The notes below the pieces were generated by a model, which did not search any database, was not told where the DNA came from, and saw only the letters and a program-made list of their open reading frames with translations. The position numbers and the translations under genes were made by a program. Of a stretch of DNA of 64,000 bases, positions 7,768 through 15,158 are shown one piece after another. Within the stretch, counting starts at the first letter, position 1. The number at the start of each line of letters is the position of its first letter. This DNA is from Nocardioides agariphilus (GTDB lineage: Bacteria > Actinomycetota > Actinomycetes > Propionibacteriales > Nocardioidaceae): the NCBI RefSeq assembly GCF_015352445.1, contig NZ_JADKPO010000016.1, positions 1-64,000 of the forward strand. The letters are read 5' to 3'.

Positions 7768-9009
7768 ATGACGAGCACGACGACCGCCCAGTCACTTGCC
7801 GGGCGCACGCAGCAACACATCGCCCTCACCGAGCAGTACGCCGCTCACAACTACCACCCGCTGCCCGTCGTGCTCGCCGAGGGCCACGGTGCCTGGGTCA
7901 CCGACGTCGACGGCAAGCGCTACCTCGACTGCCTGGCCGGCTACTCGGCCCTCAACTTCGGTCACGGCCACCCGCGCCTGCTGGCTCGTGCCCACGAGCA
8001 GCTCGACAAGCTGACGCTGACGAGCCGGGCCTTCTTCAACGACCAGCTCGGGCCGTTCGCCCAGGCGCTGGCCGAGCTGACCGGCAAGGACCTGATCCTG
8101 CCGATGAACTCCGGCGCCGAGGCCGTCGAGACCTCGATCAAGGTCAGCCGCCGCTGGGGGTACGACGTCAAGGGCGTCGCGGAGGCGCAGGCCTCCATCG
8201 TGGTGATGGAGGGCAACTTCCACGGCCGCACCACCACGATCGTCAGCTTCAGCAACGACTCCGACGCGACGGTGGGCTACGCGCCCTACACCCCCGGCTT
8301 CCGGATGGTCCCCTACGGCGACATCGCCGCGATGCGCGCCGCGATCGACGAGACGACGGTCGCCGTGCTCCTCGAGCCGATCCAGGGAGAGGGCGGCGTG
8401 ATCATCCCGCCGGAGGGCTTCCTGCGCGAGGTGCGTGCGCTGTGCACCGAGACCAACGTGCTGATGGTCGCCGACGAGATCCAGTCGGGTCTCGGCCGCT
8501 CCGGCACCACGTTCGCCTGTGACCACGAGGGCGTCGTCCCCGACATCTATGTGCTCGGCAAGGCGCTCGGCGGCGGCATCTACCCCGTGTCCGCGATCGC
8601 GGCCGACCACGACGTGCTCGACGTGATCACGCCCGGCAGCCACGGCTCCACCTTCGGCGGCAACCCGCTCGCTGCGGCCATCGGCCACGAGGTGGTCGCG
8701 ATGCTGCAGACCGGCGAGTTCCAGGCAGCCGCCGTGCGCCTCGGTGAGCGCCTCGAGGCAGGCCTCGCGCCGCTCGTGGGCAACGGCTTCGACGCGGTGC
8801 GCATCCGGGGACTGTGGTGCGGCATCGACATCACCGACGGCGTGGCCACTGGCCGCCAGGTCACCGAGGCCCTGTTGCAGCAGGGCGTCCTGGCCAAGGA
8901 GGCCCACGGCCAGACCGTTCGCCTCGCCCCGCCGCTCGTCGCCACCGACGACGACATCGACACCCTCGTCGAGGCCTTCAAGACGGTGATGGCCGAATTC
9001 CGAGCTTGA
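7768..9009 (+). CDS. rocD: Ornithine aminotransferase
   Basis: PLP-dependent transfer of the delta-amino group of ornithine to 2-oxoglutarate, giving glutamate semialdehyde, in arginine/ornithine catabolism. 413 residues, the usual length. Class III aminotransferase marks are clear: MNSGAEAVETSIKVSRRWGY (about residues 97-116), DEIQSGLGRSG, and the PLP lysine in VLGKALGGGIYPVSAI. The frame is open further upstream, but GCGAGGA lies eight bases before the ATG at 7768. It is divergent from the dipeptidase gene and ends at a strong hairpin. Confidence 0.92.
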   Translation: MTSTTTAQSLAGRTQQHIALTEQYAAHNYHPLPVVLAEGHGAWVTDVDGKRYLDCLAGYSALNFGHGHPRLLARAHEQLDKLTLTSRAFFNDQLGPFAQALAELTGKDLILPMNSGAEAVETSIKVSRRWGYDVKGVAEAQASIVVMEGNFHGRTTTIVSFSNDSDATVGYAPYTPGFRMVPYGDIAAMRAAIDETTVAVLLEPIQGEGGVIIPPEGFLREVRALCTETNVLMVADEIQSGLGRSGTTFACDHEGVVPDIYVLGKALGGGIYPVSAIAADHDVLDVITPGSHGSTFGGNPLAAAIGHEVVAMLQTGEFQAAAVRLGERLEAGLAPLVGNGFDAVRIRGLWCGIDITDGVATGRQVTEALLQQGVLAKEAHGQTVRLAPPLVATDDDIDTLVEAFKTVMAEFRA

Positions 9010-9018
9010 TCCACGCGT

Positions 9019-9065
9019 GATGTCCGAGTCTGCGGCGCACCTGGTGCGCCTCAGACCCGGACATC
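9019..9065. terminator. Bidirectional hairpin terminator
   Basis: Long stem-loop with outer arms GATGTCCG / CGGACATC, a middle AGTCTG/CAGAC section and inner arms GGCGCAC / GTGCGCC around a three-base loop. It sits between the convergent rocD gene and the unknown gene ending at 9070, and has no long T tract, as is common in actinobacteria. Confidence 0.75.
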
Positions 9066-9069
9066 CTTG

Positions 9070-10398
9070 CTAGTCCGAGCCGTCGTCGAACTTGCCGTCG
9101 TCGAACATGCCCATCAACACTCCGACGCTGTCGAGACCGAGCTCCGTCACTCTGACGCGATCGCCGATGACCCGGAACAGGCCGCAGTCCTCGAAGTGGA
9201 ACATCGCGAGATCGAGTCGCTCCTGCCACCCGAGTGCACTCAGTCCACGCAGGCTCGGAGGGCACCGAGAGTCCCACCACTCCCGAACCTCAGCCACGGG
9301 GATGGCGTCGTCTGCCAGGGCAGGCATCGCGATCAGACCCAGGAGTGGCTCCACGCGGTAGCTGCCCAGTCGCCTGCACAGGCTCGCGACCAGTGTCAGC
9401 CCGAACACCACCCACTCCTCATCCTCCCTCGGCCGCTCCCATGCGGAGTGGGCACGCCGTGAGCCGACCGAGACCATCCCCGTCTCGACCATCGGCCACC
9501 ACAAGCGGTCGAGTGGCAGACAGTCCCCAGCGCTGTGCCAGGAGTGCAACGCAGCTTCCGCCCTGACGCGGTCAATCTCGGCATCGTCGGGAGTCTGACG
9601 CTCGCCGTACGTGAGCCGATCCCACTCGCGTTCCCAGGGCCAGAGGTCGAGCGCGCCGTAAGCCTCGCGCGCGACAGCCGGACGCAGCAGCCCCGCTTGG
9701 GTGACGTCTCGTCCAGGTTCCAGCCACTCGGCGAGAGCCAGGCACTGACGTAGGAACGACGACCCCCGCACATCGCGAGCAGACTCTGCGACCACGCCCC
9801 GTCGCAACGGGGGCTCGTCGTAGTCATCGTCCGGCAGGTTGTTGACCATCCGGGTCCAGTCCTGACCGCGCGCACTCTTGGGGGAGGCATCGGGCATCAG
9901 CCGGAAGCGCTCTTCCTGGGGCAATGCGTTCCAGGCCTCCTGGACCGCGTCCAGCCGTCGCCGCAGTTCGTCGAGGTCGGCGGCGCCGTCGAGCTCGATA
10001 CCGATCGAGCGCCCGAACTCACCGAGCACCCGGCCTTGCGAGTGCCGCGACGGGTCGTCGTAGGCCTGCGTCATCTTCGGCAACGCCCGTTTCATCTCCT
10101 TGCGAAGCTCGGCCGGGCTCGCCGAGCCTGCCGACATCCGACCGGTGGCCCTCAGGAATCCCCACAGGCAGTCCAAGGTCTCGCCGAGCAGCTGGCCGTC
10201 CGGAGGGGGCGAGCCGTACGCCGGCCAAGTGACGAGCAGCAGTCGCTCCGCGGCGCCAGGTGGCCAGTCGCCTGTCGGAAGCTCGTCATTGACCCAGCGA
10301 AGGTCCAGGATCTGTTCCAGGACGCCCGCATCCAACGGTCGCTTCTTCTTCTCCGCCCAGGCGATCGCGTGCCGAATGAGCAAGTCGTGCTCACCCAC
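9070..10398 (-). CDS. Uncharacterised 442-residue protein
   Basis: I do not recognise this protein. It is hydrophilic, with no signal peptide or membrane segment, rich in Trp and Arg, with many WxxE/W-R stretches (WPWEREWDRLTYGERQ, AHSAWERPREDEEWV). The C-terminal 60 residues look like a winged-helix-type end (FRVIGDRVRVTELGLDSVGVLMG), after which the tail repeats FDDG twice. It starts with GTG and its first eight bases overlap the end of the upstream dehydrogenase gene, so the two are probably cotranscribed. A structural match to plasmid- or phage-type proteins cannot be judged from sequence alone. Confidence 0.7.
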   Translation of the reverse strand: MGEHDLLIRHAIAWAEKKKRPLDAGVLEQILDLRWVNDELPTGDWPPGAAERLLLVTWPAYGSPPPDGQLLGETLDCLWGFLRATGRMSAGSASPAELRKEMKRALPKMTQAYDDPSRHSQGRVLGEFGRSIGIELDGAADLDELRRRLDAVQEAWNALPQEERFRLMPDASPKSARGQDWTRMVNNLPDDDYDEPPLRRGVVAESARDVRGSSFLRQCLALAEWLEPGRDVTQAGLLRPAVAREAYGALDLWPWEREWDRLTYGERQTPDDAEIDRVRAEAALHSWHSAGDCLPLDRLWWPMVETGMVSVGSRRAHSAWERPREDEEWVVFGLTLVASLCRRLGSYRVEPLLGLIAMPALADDAIPVAEVREWWDSRCPPSLRGLSALGWQERLDLAMFHFEDCGLFRVIGDRVRVTELGLDSVGVLMGMFDDGKFDDGSD

Positions 10399-11302
10399 GG
10401 GTCTGTCCGCTCACCAGGTTGCCGAGAGGCCGGCCGGCGACGTAGCGCTCGAGCTGGTCGCGCAGCAGGGTGCCCATCCGGGGCAGCATCGCCGTCGTAC
10501 CTCCCGCGACGTGCGGGGTGACGAGCACCCCGGGTGCTGACCAGAGCGGGTGGCCGTCGGGGAGCGGCTCGGGGTCGGTGACGTCGAGCGCGAACCGCAG
10601 GCGGTCGGCCTCGGCGATCACCGCGGAGGTGTCGAGCAGTGGCCCGCGGCCGACGTTGACCACCAGGCAGCCGTCGCAGAGACGCGCGAGGAACGCTGCA
10701 TCGACCAGGTGGTGCGTGGCAGAAGACAACGGGAGTACGACGACCACGACGTGCTGCGCAGCCCAGTCGACGTCGGCGTCGGTGACGACCCGGCCGACGA
10801 GGTCGTCGTCGCGCGGAGAGGTCGCGACCGCGGTGACGCGCGCACGGCAGGCCAGCAGCCGAGCGGCCAGCGCGCGTCCGATCGAGCCATAGCCCAACAC
10901 AGTCACGTTCGAGTCGGCGAGCGAGCGCGTCTCCCGCCCGCGGTGCCAGTGCCCGTGCTCGCGGACCGCCCGGTCGATGCCGCGCAGGGACGCGATGGTC
11001 AGACCCAGCGCGAGCTCGGCGGTCGCGTCGTCGTGGACCCCGCGGGCGTTGGCGAGCAGGACCCCGTCAGGCAGGTGCTCGGCGATGCCGTCGACGCCTG
11101 CGGTCTGCGTCTGCACGACAGCCAGGGCTGGCAGCGCGTCGAGGCGATCGAGCGTCATCTTGGCGTTGCGGTAGTCGAGGACGACCAGCTCGATGTCATC
11201 ACGCAGGGGCGACTCGCTGCCGTCCCACACGACGTACTCGACTCCGTCGACTTCTCCCGCCGTCTCGGCGAGGCGGGCGAACGGAACGCTGACCACGACC
11301 AT
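10391..11302 (-). CDS. D-isomer-specific 2-hydroxyacid dehydrogenase
   Basis: NAD(P)-dependent reduction of a 2-oxo acid. 303 residues. The nucleotide-binding domain holds VTVLGYGSIGRALAARL (about residues 134-150). The catalytic Arg lies in VVNVGRGPLLDT, a Glu in DVTDPEPLPDGHPLW, and the catalytic His in VTPHVAGGT. Substrate is not determined by sequence; glyoxylate/hydroxypyruvate reductase-like enzymes share this layout. The gene follows the SCP-like gene by one base and overlaps the next gene by eight. Confidence 0.9.
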   Translation of the reverse strand: MVVVSVPFARLAETAGEVDGVEYVVWDGSESPLRDDIELVVLDYRNAKMTLDRLDALPALAVVQTQTAGVDGIAEHLPDGVLLANARGVHDDATAELALGLTIASLRGIDRAVREHGHWHRGRETRSLADSNVTVLGYGSIGRALAARLLACRARVTAVATSPRDDDLVGRVVTDADVDWAAQHVVVVVLPLSSATHHLVDAAFLARLCDGCLVVNVGRGPLLDTSAVIAEADRLRFALDVTDPEPLPDGHPLWSAPGVLVTPHVAGGTTAMLPRMGTLLRDQLERYVAGRPLGNLVSGQTRG

Positions 11303-11303
11303 C

Positions 11304-11663
11304 TCAGGCCCCTGACGTCAGCGGGAGGTACGGCGACAGGTCGGCCCGCTCCCCGCTCGCGCGCAGCAGTCCGGCGGCCTCTGCCGCGGTCCAGGACAGG
11401 GAGCCCGTCGCCAGCGCTATCCACGTGGAGGCGTCGGTCTCCACGACCGCCGGGGGGGTGCCGCGGGTGTGGCGGACGCCCGGGATCGCTTGCACGGCGG
11501 CGTAGGGCGGCACGCGCACCTCGACCGACCTCCCGGGCTCGCGCGCCTCGAGCACCGCCAGGTAGTGCTTGACGAGCAGCCGCGTCTGCTCGTCGCTGCG
11601 GGGCGAGGCCGACAGGGCATCGCGAACGGCCTCGGCCGGAGCAGGTCGCAGGCGGGCAGGCAC
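11304..11663 (-). CDS. Bacterial sterol-carrier-protein orthologue (SCP-like)
   Basis: A 119-residue protein of the actinobacterial SCP-orthologue family, recognised from SVEVRVPPYAAVQAIPGV, HTRGTPPAVVETDASTW and the late RADLSPYLPL. The fold is thought to bind lipids or hydrophobic ligands; the actual ligand is unknown. The GTG start has TAGGCT exactly six bases upstream (plus-strand 11670-11675), so the mRNA is probably leaderless, with the promoter inside the 3' end of the ArsR gene. It is first of a tight group with the 2-hydroxyacid dehydrogenase and the unknown protein. Confidence 0.8.
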   Translation of the reverse strand: MPARLRPAPAEAVRDALSASPRSDEQTRLLVKHYLAVLEAREPGRSVEVRVPPYAAVQAIPGVRHTRGTPPAVVETDASTWIALATGSLSWTAAEAAGLLRASGERADLSPYLPLTSGA

Positions 11664-11672
11664 CGCCCCAGC

Positions 11673-12242
11673 CTAGGACTCCACCTCGGGAGCCGGCTGG
11701 AGCACCCAGAGCACCTCGTAGGTGCGGCCCGACTTGGCCTGCTTCTTCTCGCGCCACTCATCGACGAGGTCGTTGATCTCGCCCGCGAGCGCCTTGGCCT
11801 CGGCCTTGGTCAGCCGGAGTGCGTGGGTGCTGACCGCGACCGTGACGTCCTTGCCCTTCTCGGGCTGGTCGGCGCGGTCGATCGCAGCGTGGGCCGCGGC
11901 GGTCCACGAGCGACGGAACACCGCGACCGCGGCCTTGCCTCCTGACTGTCCCTCGAGGTCCTCGAGGTTGACGCTGAGCCCGCTCTCGTGGACCACTCGC
12001 CAGACGCGGTCGCGACCGTCGCGGGCGAGCTCGGGGGCCTCCTCGACCAGCCCGTACTTCGCCAGCTGACGCAGGTGGAAGGACGCCTGGTTGGCCGGGA
12101 TGCCCAGCCGCTCTGCCACGTCTGCTGCGCGCATCGGCCCCCCGGCGCTCATCTCCTCGAGGATCCGGTTGCGCATCGGGTGGGCGATGCCGCGCAGCAT
12201 CCGGACGTCGGTGAGCCTGGGGATCTCCCGTGGGGATGCCAT
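11673..12242 (-). CDS. ArsR family winged-helix regulator
   Basis: A 189-residue regulator with an N-terminal ArsR/HTH_20 domain: MLRGIAHPMRNRILEEM, then RAADVAERLGIPANQASFHLRQLAKYGLVEE as the HTH. The C-terminal half is an uncharacterised effector region with Trp/Lys-rich helices. No cysteine metal site is evident, so metal sensing is unlikely. TAGGAT sits six bases before the ATG, indicating leaderless expression. It diverges from an MFS exporter gene, and the 81 bp between them carry four 14-bp iterated sites, so it probably represses that exporter. Confidence 0.88.
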   Translation of the reverse strand: MASPREIPRLTDVRMLRGIAHPMRNRILEEMSAGGPMRAADVAERLGIPANQASFHLRQLAKYGLVEEAPELARDGRDRVWRVVHESGLSVNLEDLEGQSGGKAAVAVFRRSWTAAAHAAIDRADQPEKGKDVTVAVSTHALRLTKAEAKALAGEINDLVDEWREKKQAKSGRTYEVLWVLQPAPEVES

Positions 12243-12273
12243 GCGCCCATCCTAGCCAGTCCCGCACGATTCA

Positions 12274-12329
12274 TTGCGCACGTGTTCTTGCGCATATGTA
12301 GTTGCGCACGTATCGTTGCGCATATGACC
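12274..12329. promoter_or_regulatory. Four tandem 14-bp TTGCGCA iterons
   Basis: TTGCGCA recurs at 12274, 12288, 12302 and 12316, exactly 14 bp apart, followed alternately by CGTG/CGTA or TATG. Each TGCGCA is itself palindromic. The fourth copy runs into the MFS start codon. They look like an operator array for the divergent ArsR regulator. Confidence 0.75.
12288..12316 (+). promoter_or_regulatory. Promoter of the MFS exporter gene
   Basis: TTGCGC (12288-12293, inside iteron 2) lies 17 bases from TATCGT (12311-12316), which ends seven bases before the ATG. No Shine-Dalgarno sequence is present, so transcription probably starts at the ATG. Both elements overlap the iterons. Confidence 0.55.
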
Positions 12330-13601
12330 GGCTACCGCGAGCTCTCCAAGAACCGCGACTTCACGATCCTCTGGACCGGCCAGACGATCAGCGACCTGGG
12401 CAGCCAGGTGAGCTTGTTCGCCTTCCCGCTGGTGACCTACGCGCTCACCGGCTCGGCGCTGTGGGCAGCAGTGGTCGAGGCGGCCTTCCTGATCGGGCTG
12501 TGCGGCGCGCTGCTGCCCGCTGGCGTGCTCGCTGACCGGGTCGATCGCAAGCTGCTGATGCGCGCGGCCAGCGGTGGCGGCGCGCTGCTCTACGCATCCT
12601 TGGCCGTCGCCGGCCTCCTCGGCACCCTGACCATCCCGCACCTCGTCGCGGTCGGCCTGCTGACCGGTGTCGCCACCGGGCTGTCGGGTCCCGCCGAGAT
12701 GTCGGCCGTGCGGTCCGTCGTACCCCGCGAGCTGCTGCCCACCGCGTTCAGCCAGAGCCAGGCCCGCCAGCACGTCGGTGCGCTGCTCGGCGGTCCGCTC
12801 GGCGGCGTCCTGTACGGCGTCACCCGCTGGCTGCCGTTCGCCTTCGACGCCGTCACGTTCGCGGCGTACTGGCTGCTCGCCGGCCGCCTGCGCACCGACC
12901 TCTCGGCGCCCGCCGACCAGCCGCGCCGCAGTCCCCGCCAGGACATCGCCGAGGGCTTCCGGTTCGTGCTGTCGTGGCCCTACTTCCGGGCCCTCATCGT
13001 CTGGTCGGCCTCGATCAACCTGCTGGTCAACGCGATGTTCTTCGTGGCGCTGCTACGGCTGGTACAGGAGGGCTTCGACCCGAAGGCCATCGGCCTGGTC
13101 TCCACCGCGGCTGGCGTGTCGGGCATCCTCGGCGCCCTGGCTGCTCCCTGGATCATCGACCGGATGGCGACCGGTGCGCTGTTGGTGACCGTGGCGTGGA
13201 GCTTCGTGCCGATCGTGGTGCCGATGGTGCTGTGGAACAACCCGGCCGTCGTCGCCGCGGCGCTGGCCTTCGGGCTGTTCCTCAACCCGGCCGGCAATGC
13301 GGGCGGTCAGACCTACCGGATCGCGCACACCCCGTCCGAGCTCCAGGGCCGCGCCGCCTCGGCCTCGTCGTTCATGTCTACCTCGGTGATGTGGCTGGCG
13401 CCGCTCCTGGGCGGCGTACTCCTCGAGACCGTCGGCGGCCCTGCAGCCGTCGCCGTCATCGGCGGTCTCGTCGCCCTCGTCGCGCTGGTTCCCACGCTGT
13501 CCACCAGCATCCGCTCGGTCCCCCGCCCAGCCGTCTGGCAGGCCGAGCTCGCCGGGAGGGACGCCGTCCGTGACGAACGTGCTGTCTCGACGGCCGTTTG
13601 A
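12324..13601 (+). CDS. MFS transporter (EntS-like)
   Basis: A 425-residue inner-membrane protein with 12 predicted membrane segments. The start (TILWTGQTISDLGSQVSLFAFPLVTYALTGS) and the loop ADRVDRKLLMR after segment 2 fit the MFS_3/EntS-type exporters. It probably pumps out a small molecule or drug by proton antiport; the substrate is unknown. The reading frame is open upstream of 12324, but that ATG matches the family N-terminus and has a -10-like hexamer seven bases ahead. It is divergent from the ArsR gene, which likely controls it, and its 3' end forms one arm of a terminator hairpin. Confidence 0.9.
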   Translation: MTGYRELSKNRDFTILWTGQTISDLGSQVSLFAFPLVTYALTGSALWAAVVEAAFLIGLCGALLPAGVLADRVDRKLLMRAASGGGALLYASLAVAGLLGTLTIPHLVAVGLLTGVATGLSGPAEMSAVRSVVPRELLPTAFSQSQARQHVGALLGGPLGGVLYGVTRWLPFAFDAVTFAAYWLLAGRLRTDLSAPADQPRRSPRQDIAEGFRFVLSWPYFRALIVWSASINLLVNAMFFVALLRLVQEGFDPKAIGLVSTAAGVSGILGALAAPWIIDRMATGALLVTVAWSFVPIVVPMVLWNNPAVVAAALAFGLFLNPAGNAGGQTYRIAHTPSELQGRAASASSFMSTSVMWLAPLLGGVLLETVGGPAAVAVIGGLVALVALVPTLSTSIRSVPRPAVWQAELAGRDAVRDERAVSTAV

Positions 13602-13622
13602 CGACACGTTCGTCACTGACGG
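13564..13622 (+). terminator. Hairpin at the end of the MFS gene
   Basis: Perfect 12-bp arms GTGACGAACGTG (13570-13581) and CACGTTCGTCAC (13605-13616), extended by CCGTC/GACGG, enclose a 23-base loop that contains the MFS stop codon. Confidence 0.65.
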
Positions 13623-13759
13623 CGAGGGCAGGTCTCCCGGTACGGCTCGGACGTGAAGGCGTTGCTCCACTCCTCCTGATCGAGGTTGCGGCCGGCGACC
13701 CGGCAGGCGTAGGCCAGCCAGGCGCCGGGATCGGTGTCCCAGCGGAACATCTGCCCGCT
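13613..13759 (-). pseudogene. C-terminal remnant of a WD40-type ATPase/regulator
   Basis: About 46 codons remain, reading GAWLAYACRVAGRNLDQEEW and ending EPYRETCP. This tail is typical of the extreme C-terminus of large actinobacterial WD40-repeat proteins fused to STAND ATPase or SARP/BTAD domains. Everything upstream is missing: the frame runs straight into a type-A repeat at 13760. The remnant suggests deletion at, or together with, the repeat. Confidence 0.65.
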
Positions 13760-13795
13760 GGTTGAGGAGGTTGCGCTAGCAACCGTCTCGAAACC
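13760..13795. repeat. Type-A palindromic repeat
   Basis: GGTTGAGGAGGTTGCGC, then TAGCAACCGTCTCGAAACC: the same family as the arrays at 30243 and 42904. The inner GGTTGCGCTAGCAACC can form a hairpin. It marks the broken end of the WD40-type remnant. Confidence 0.85.
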
Positions 13796-13826
13796 AGCTG
13801 CCAGCGCTCTCACCTCGACCCCGCTG

Positions 13827-13842
13827 CTTGACGCCCGTCAAG
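13827..13842. promoter_or_regulatory. Perfect dyad upstream of the TetR gene
   Basis: CTTGACG-CC-CGTCAAG, a 7-2-7 inverted repeat 54 bases before the TetR start, followed by a further half-site TTTGACG near 13849. A plausible self-regulatory operator. Confidence 0.55.
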
Positions 13843-13895
13843 CATTGCTTTGACGTCTGTCCAGCAGGGTCTGTTCGGGCGCTACCCTGACGCCC

Positions 13896-14522
13896 GTGAC
13901 CGCCGCCGTCGAAACTGCTCGGGGCACTCGTCGTACCCCTGCCGACAAGTACGACGAGCGCCGCACCCAGCTGGCGATCTCCGCCCTCGAGACCCTCGGC
14001 GAGCTCGGTTACGCGCGCACCTCGCTGCGCGAGATCGCCAACAACTCCGAGTTCTCCCACGGTGTCGTGCACTACTACTTCGCCGACAAGTTCGAGCTGA
14101 TCACCCACTGCGTGCGCCACTACAAGTCCCAGTGTGTGACGAGGTACGACGGCCTGGTCGCCGAGTCCCGCACGGCCGAGGAGCTGCTCGCGAGGTTCGC
14201 CGACAAGCTCGTCGAGACCATGACGACCGAGGCCCCGGTGCACCGCCTGTGGTACGACCTGCGCACCCAGTCGATGTTCGAGGAGCAGTTCCGCCCCGAC
14301 GTGCTGCTGATCGACGCGACCCTGCAGGAGATGATCGGCCGGGTCGTGACGACGTACGCCGAGCTGGCCGGCCGGCCTCTCACCATGGACGTCGCCACGA
14401 TCTATGCCCTGCTCGACGGCGTCTTCGAGAAGGGCCTGCTCGCCCACCTGGTCGGCGACCGTGGCGCCTCGTCCGACCTGCGAGCCAGAGTCAGCGACCT
14501 CCTGCCGAGGCTCCTGGGTTGA
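13896..14522 (+). CDS. TetR family transcriptional regulator
   Basis: A 208-residue regulator. The N-terminal HTH reads ISALETLGELGYARTSLREI, then GVVHYYFADKFELITHCV (residues about 28-70), the standard TetR recognition helix with YYF. The all-alpha C-terminal domain is the ligand pocket. The GTG start has TACCCT seven bases upstream, again a leaderless layout. The stop shares bases with the TTG start of the following methyltransferase gene (TTGA), so they form a coupled operon. Confidence 0.9.
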   Translation: MTAAVETARGTRRTPADKYDERRTQLAISALETLGELGYARTSLREIANNSEFSHGVVHYYFADKFELITHCVRHYKSQCVTRYDGLVAESRTAEELLARFADKLVETMTTEAPVHRLWYDLRTQSMFEEQFRPDVLLIDATLQEMIGRVVTTYAELAGRPLTMDVATIYALLDGVFEKGLLAHLVGDRGASSDLRARVSDLLPRLLG

Positions 14523-15148
14523 CGATCGGCGACTGGCTGAACCAGAGCTCGGGTGACCCCGGCGAGGTAACGGGCCGCTACGACCGGTGGGCGCAGACCT
14601 ATGACACCGACCTCGCGTCGTGGTCCTACCAAGCACCGGCTCGGGTGGCCACGACCGTGCTCACCCGGCTCCCCGATGCCGAGTCGGTGCTCGACGTCGG
14701 CTGTGGCACCGGACTCGTCGGCAGGGAGCTGCGCGCCCGCGGATACGCGGGCCGCCTCGTCGGCCTCGATCTCTCGCAAGCCTCCCTCGATGTCGCCCGC
14801 GAGCGCGGCGGCTACGACTCCCTCGAGCGCGCGGATCTCCAGCAGCCACTGGCCCTTGACGACGACGGGTTCGACGCAGTCATGTGCGTCGGCGTGATGA
14901 CCTACCTCCCGGACGTCGAGTCCGCGTGGCGCGAGTTCGCCCGGCTGGCACGACCCGGCGGCCTCGTGATCGCCACGCAGCGCGAGGACCTCTGGCCGGA
15001 GCGGGACTGCCAGGCGATCGTGGATCGGATGGTCGACGACAGCGTGCTCGCGTCCTACGAAGTCGTCGGCCCCGCGCCGTACTTGCCGGATGGGTACGGC
15101 GGGACGCCTGCGGTCAGCTGCTACTACCTGGCAGCGGTTGTCAGCTGA
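14519..15148 (+). CDS. Class I SAM-dependent methyltransferase
   Basis: A 209-residue methyltransferase. Motif I reads VLDVGCGTGLVGRELRARG near residues 58-76, followed by LVGLDLSQASLDVARERG (motif II acidic Asp) and the post-motif FDAVMCVGVMTYLPD. The substrate is a small molecule or unknown. The TTG start overlaps the TetR stop, implying coupling, so the regulator probably controls this enzyme. Its 3' end is 10 bp from the convergent M3 peptidase gene. Confidence 0.85.
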   Translation: MTIGDWLNQSSGDPGEVTGRYDRWAQTYDTDLASWSYQAPARVATTVLTRLPDAESVLDVGCGTGLVGRELRARGYAGRLVGLDLSQASLDVARERGGYDSLERADLQQPLALDDDGFDAVMCVGVMTYLPDVESAWREFARLARPGGLVIATQREDLWPERDCQAIVDRMVDDSVLASYEVVGPAPYLPDGYGGTPAVSCYYLAAVVS

Positions 15149-15158
15149 GGCGGCGGGA

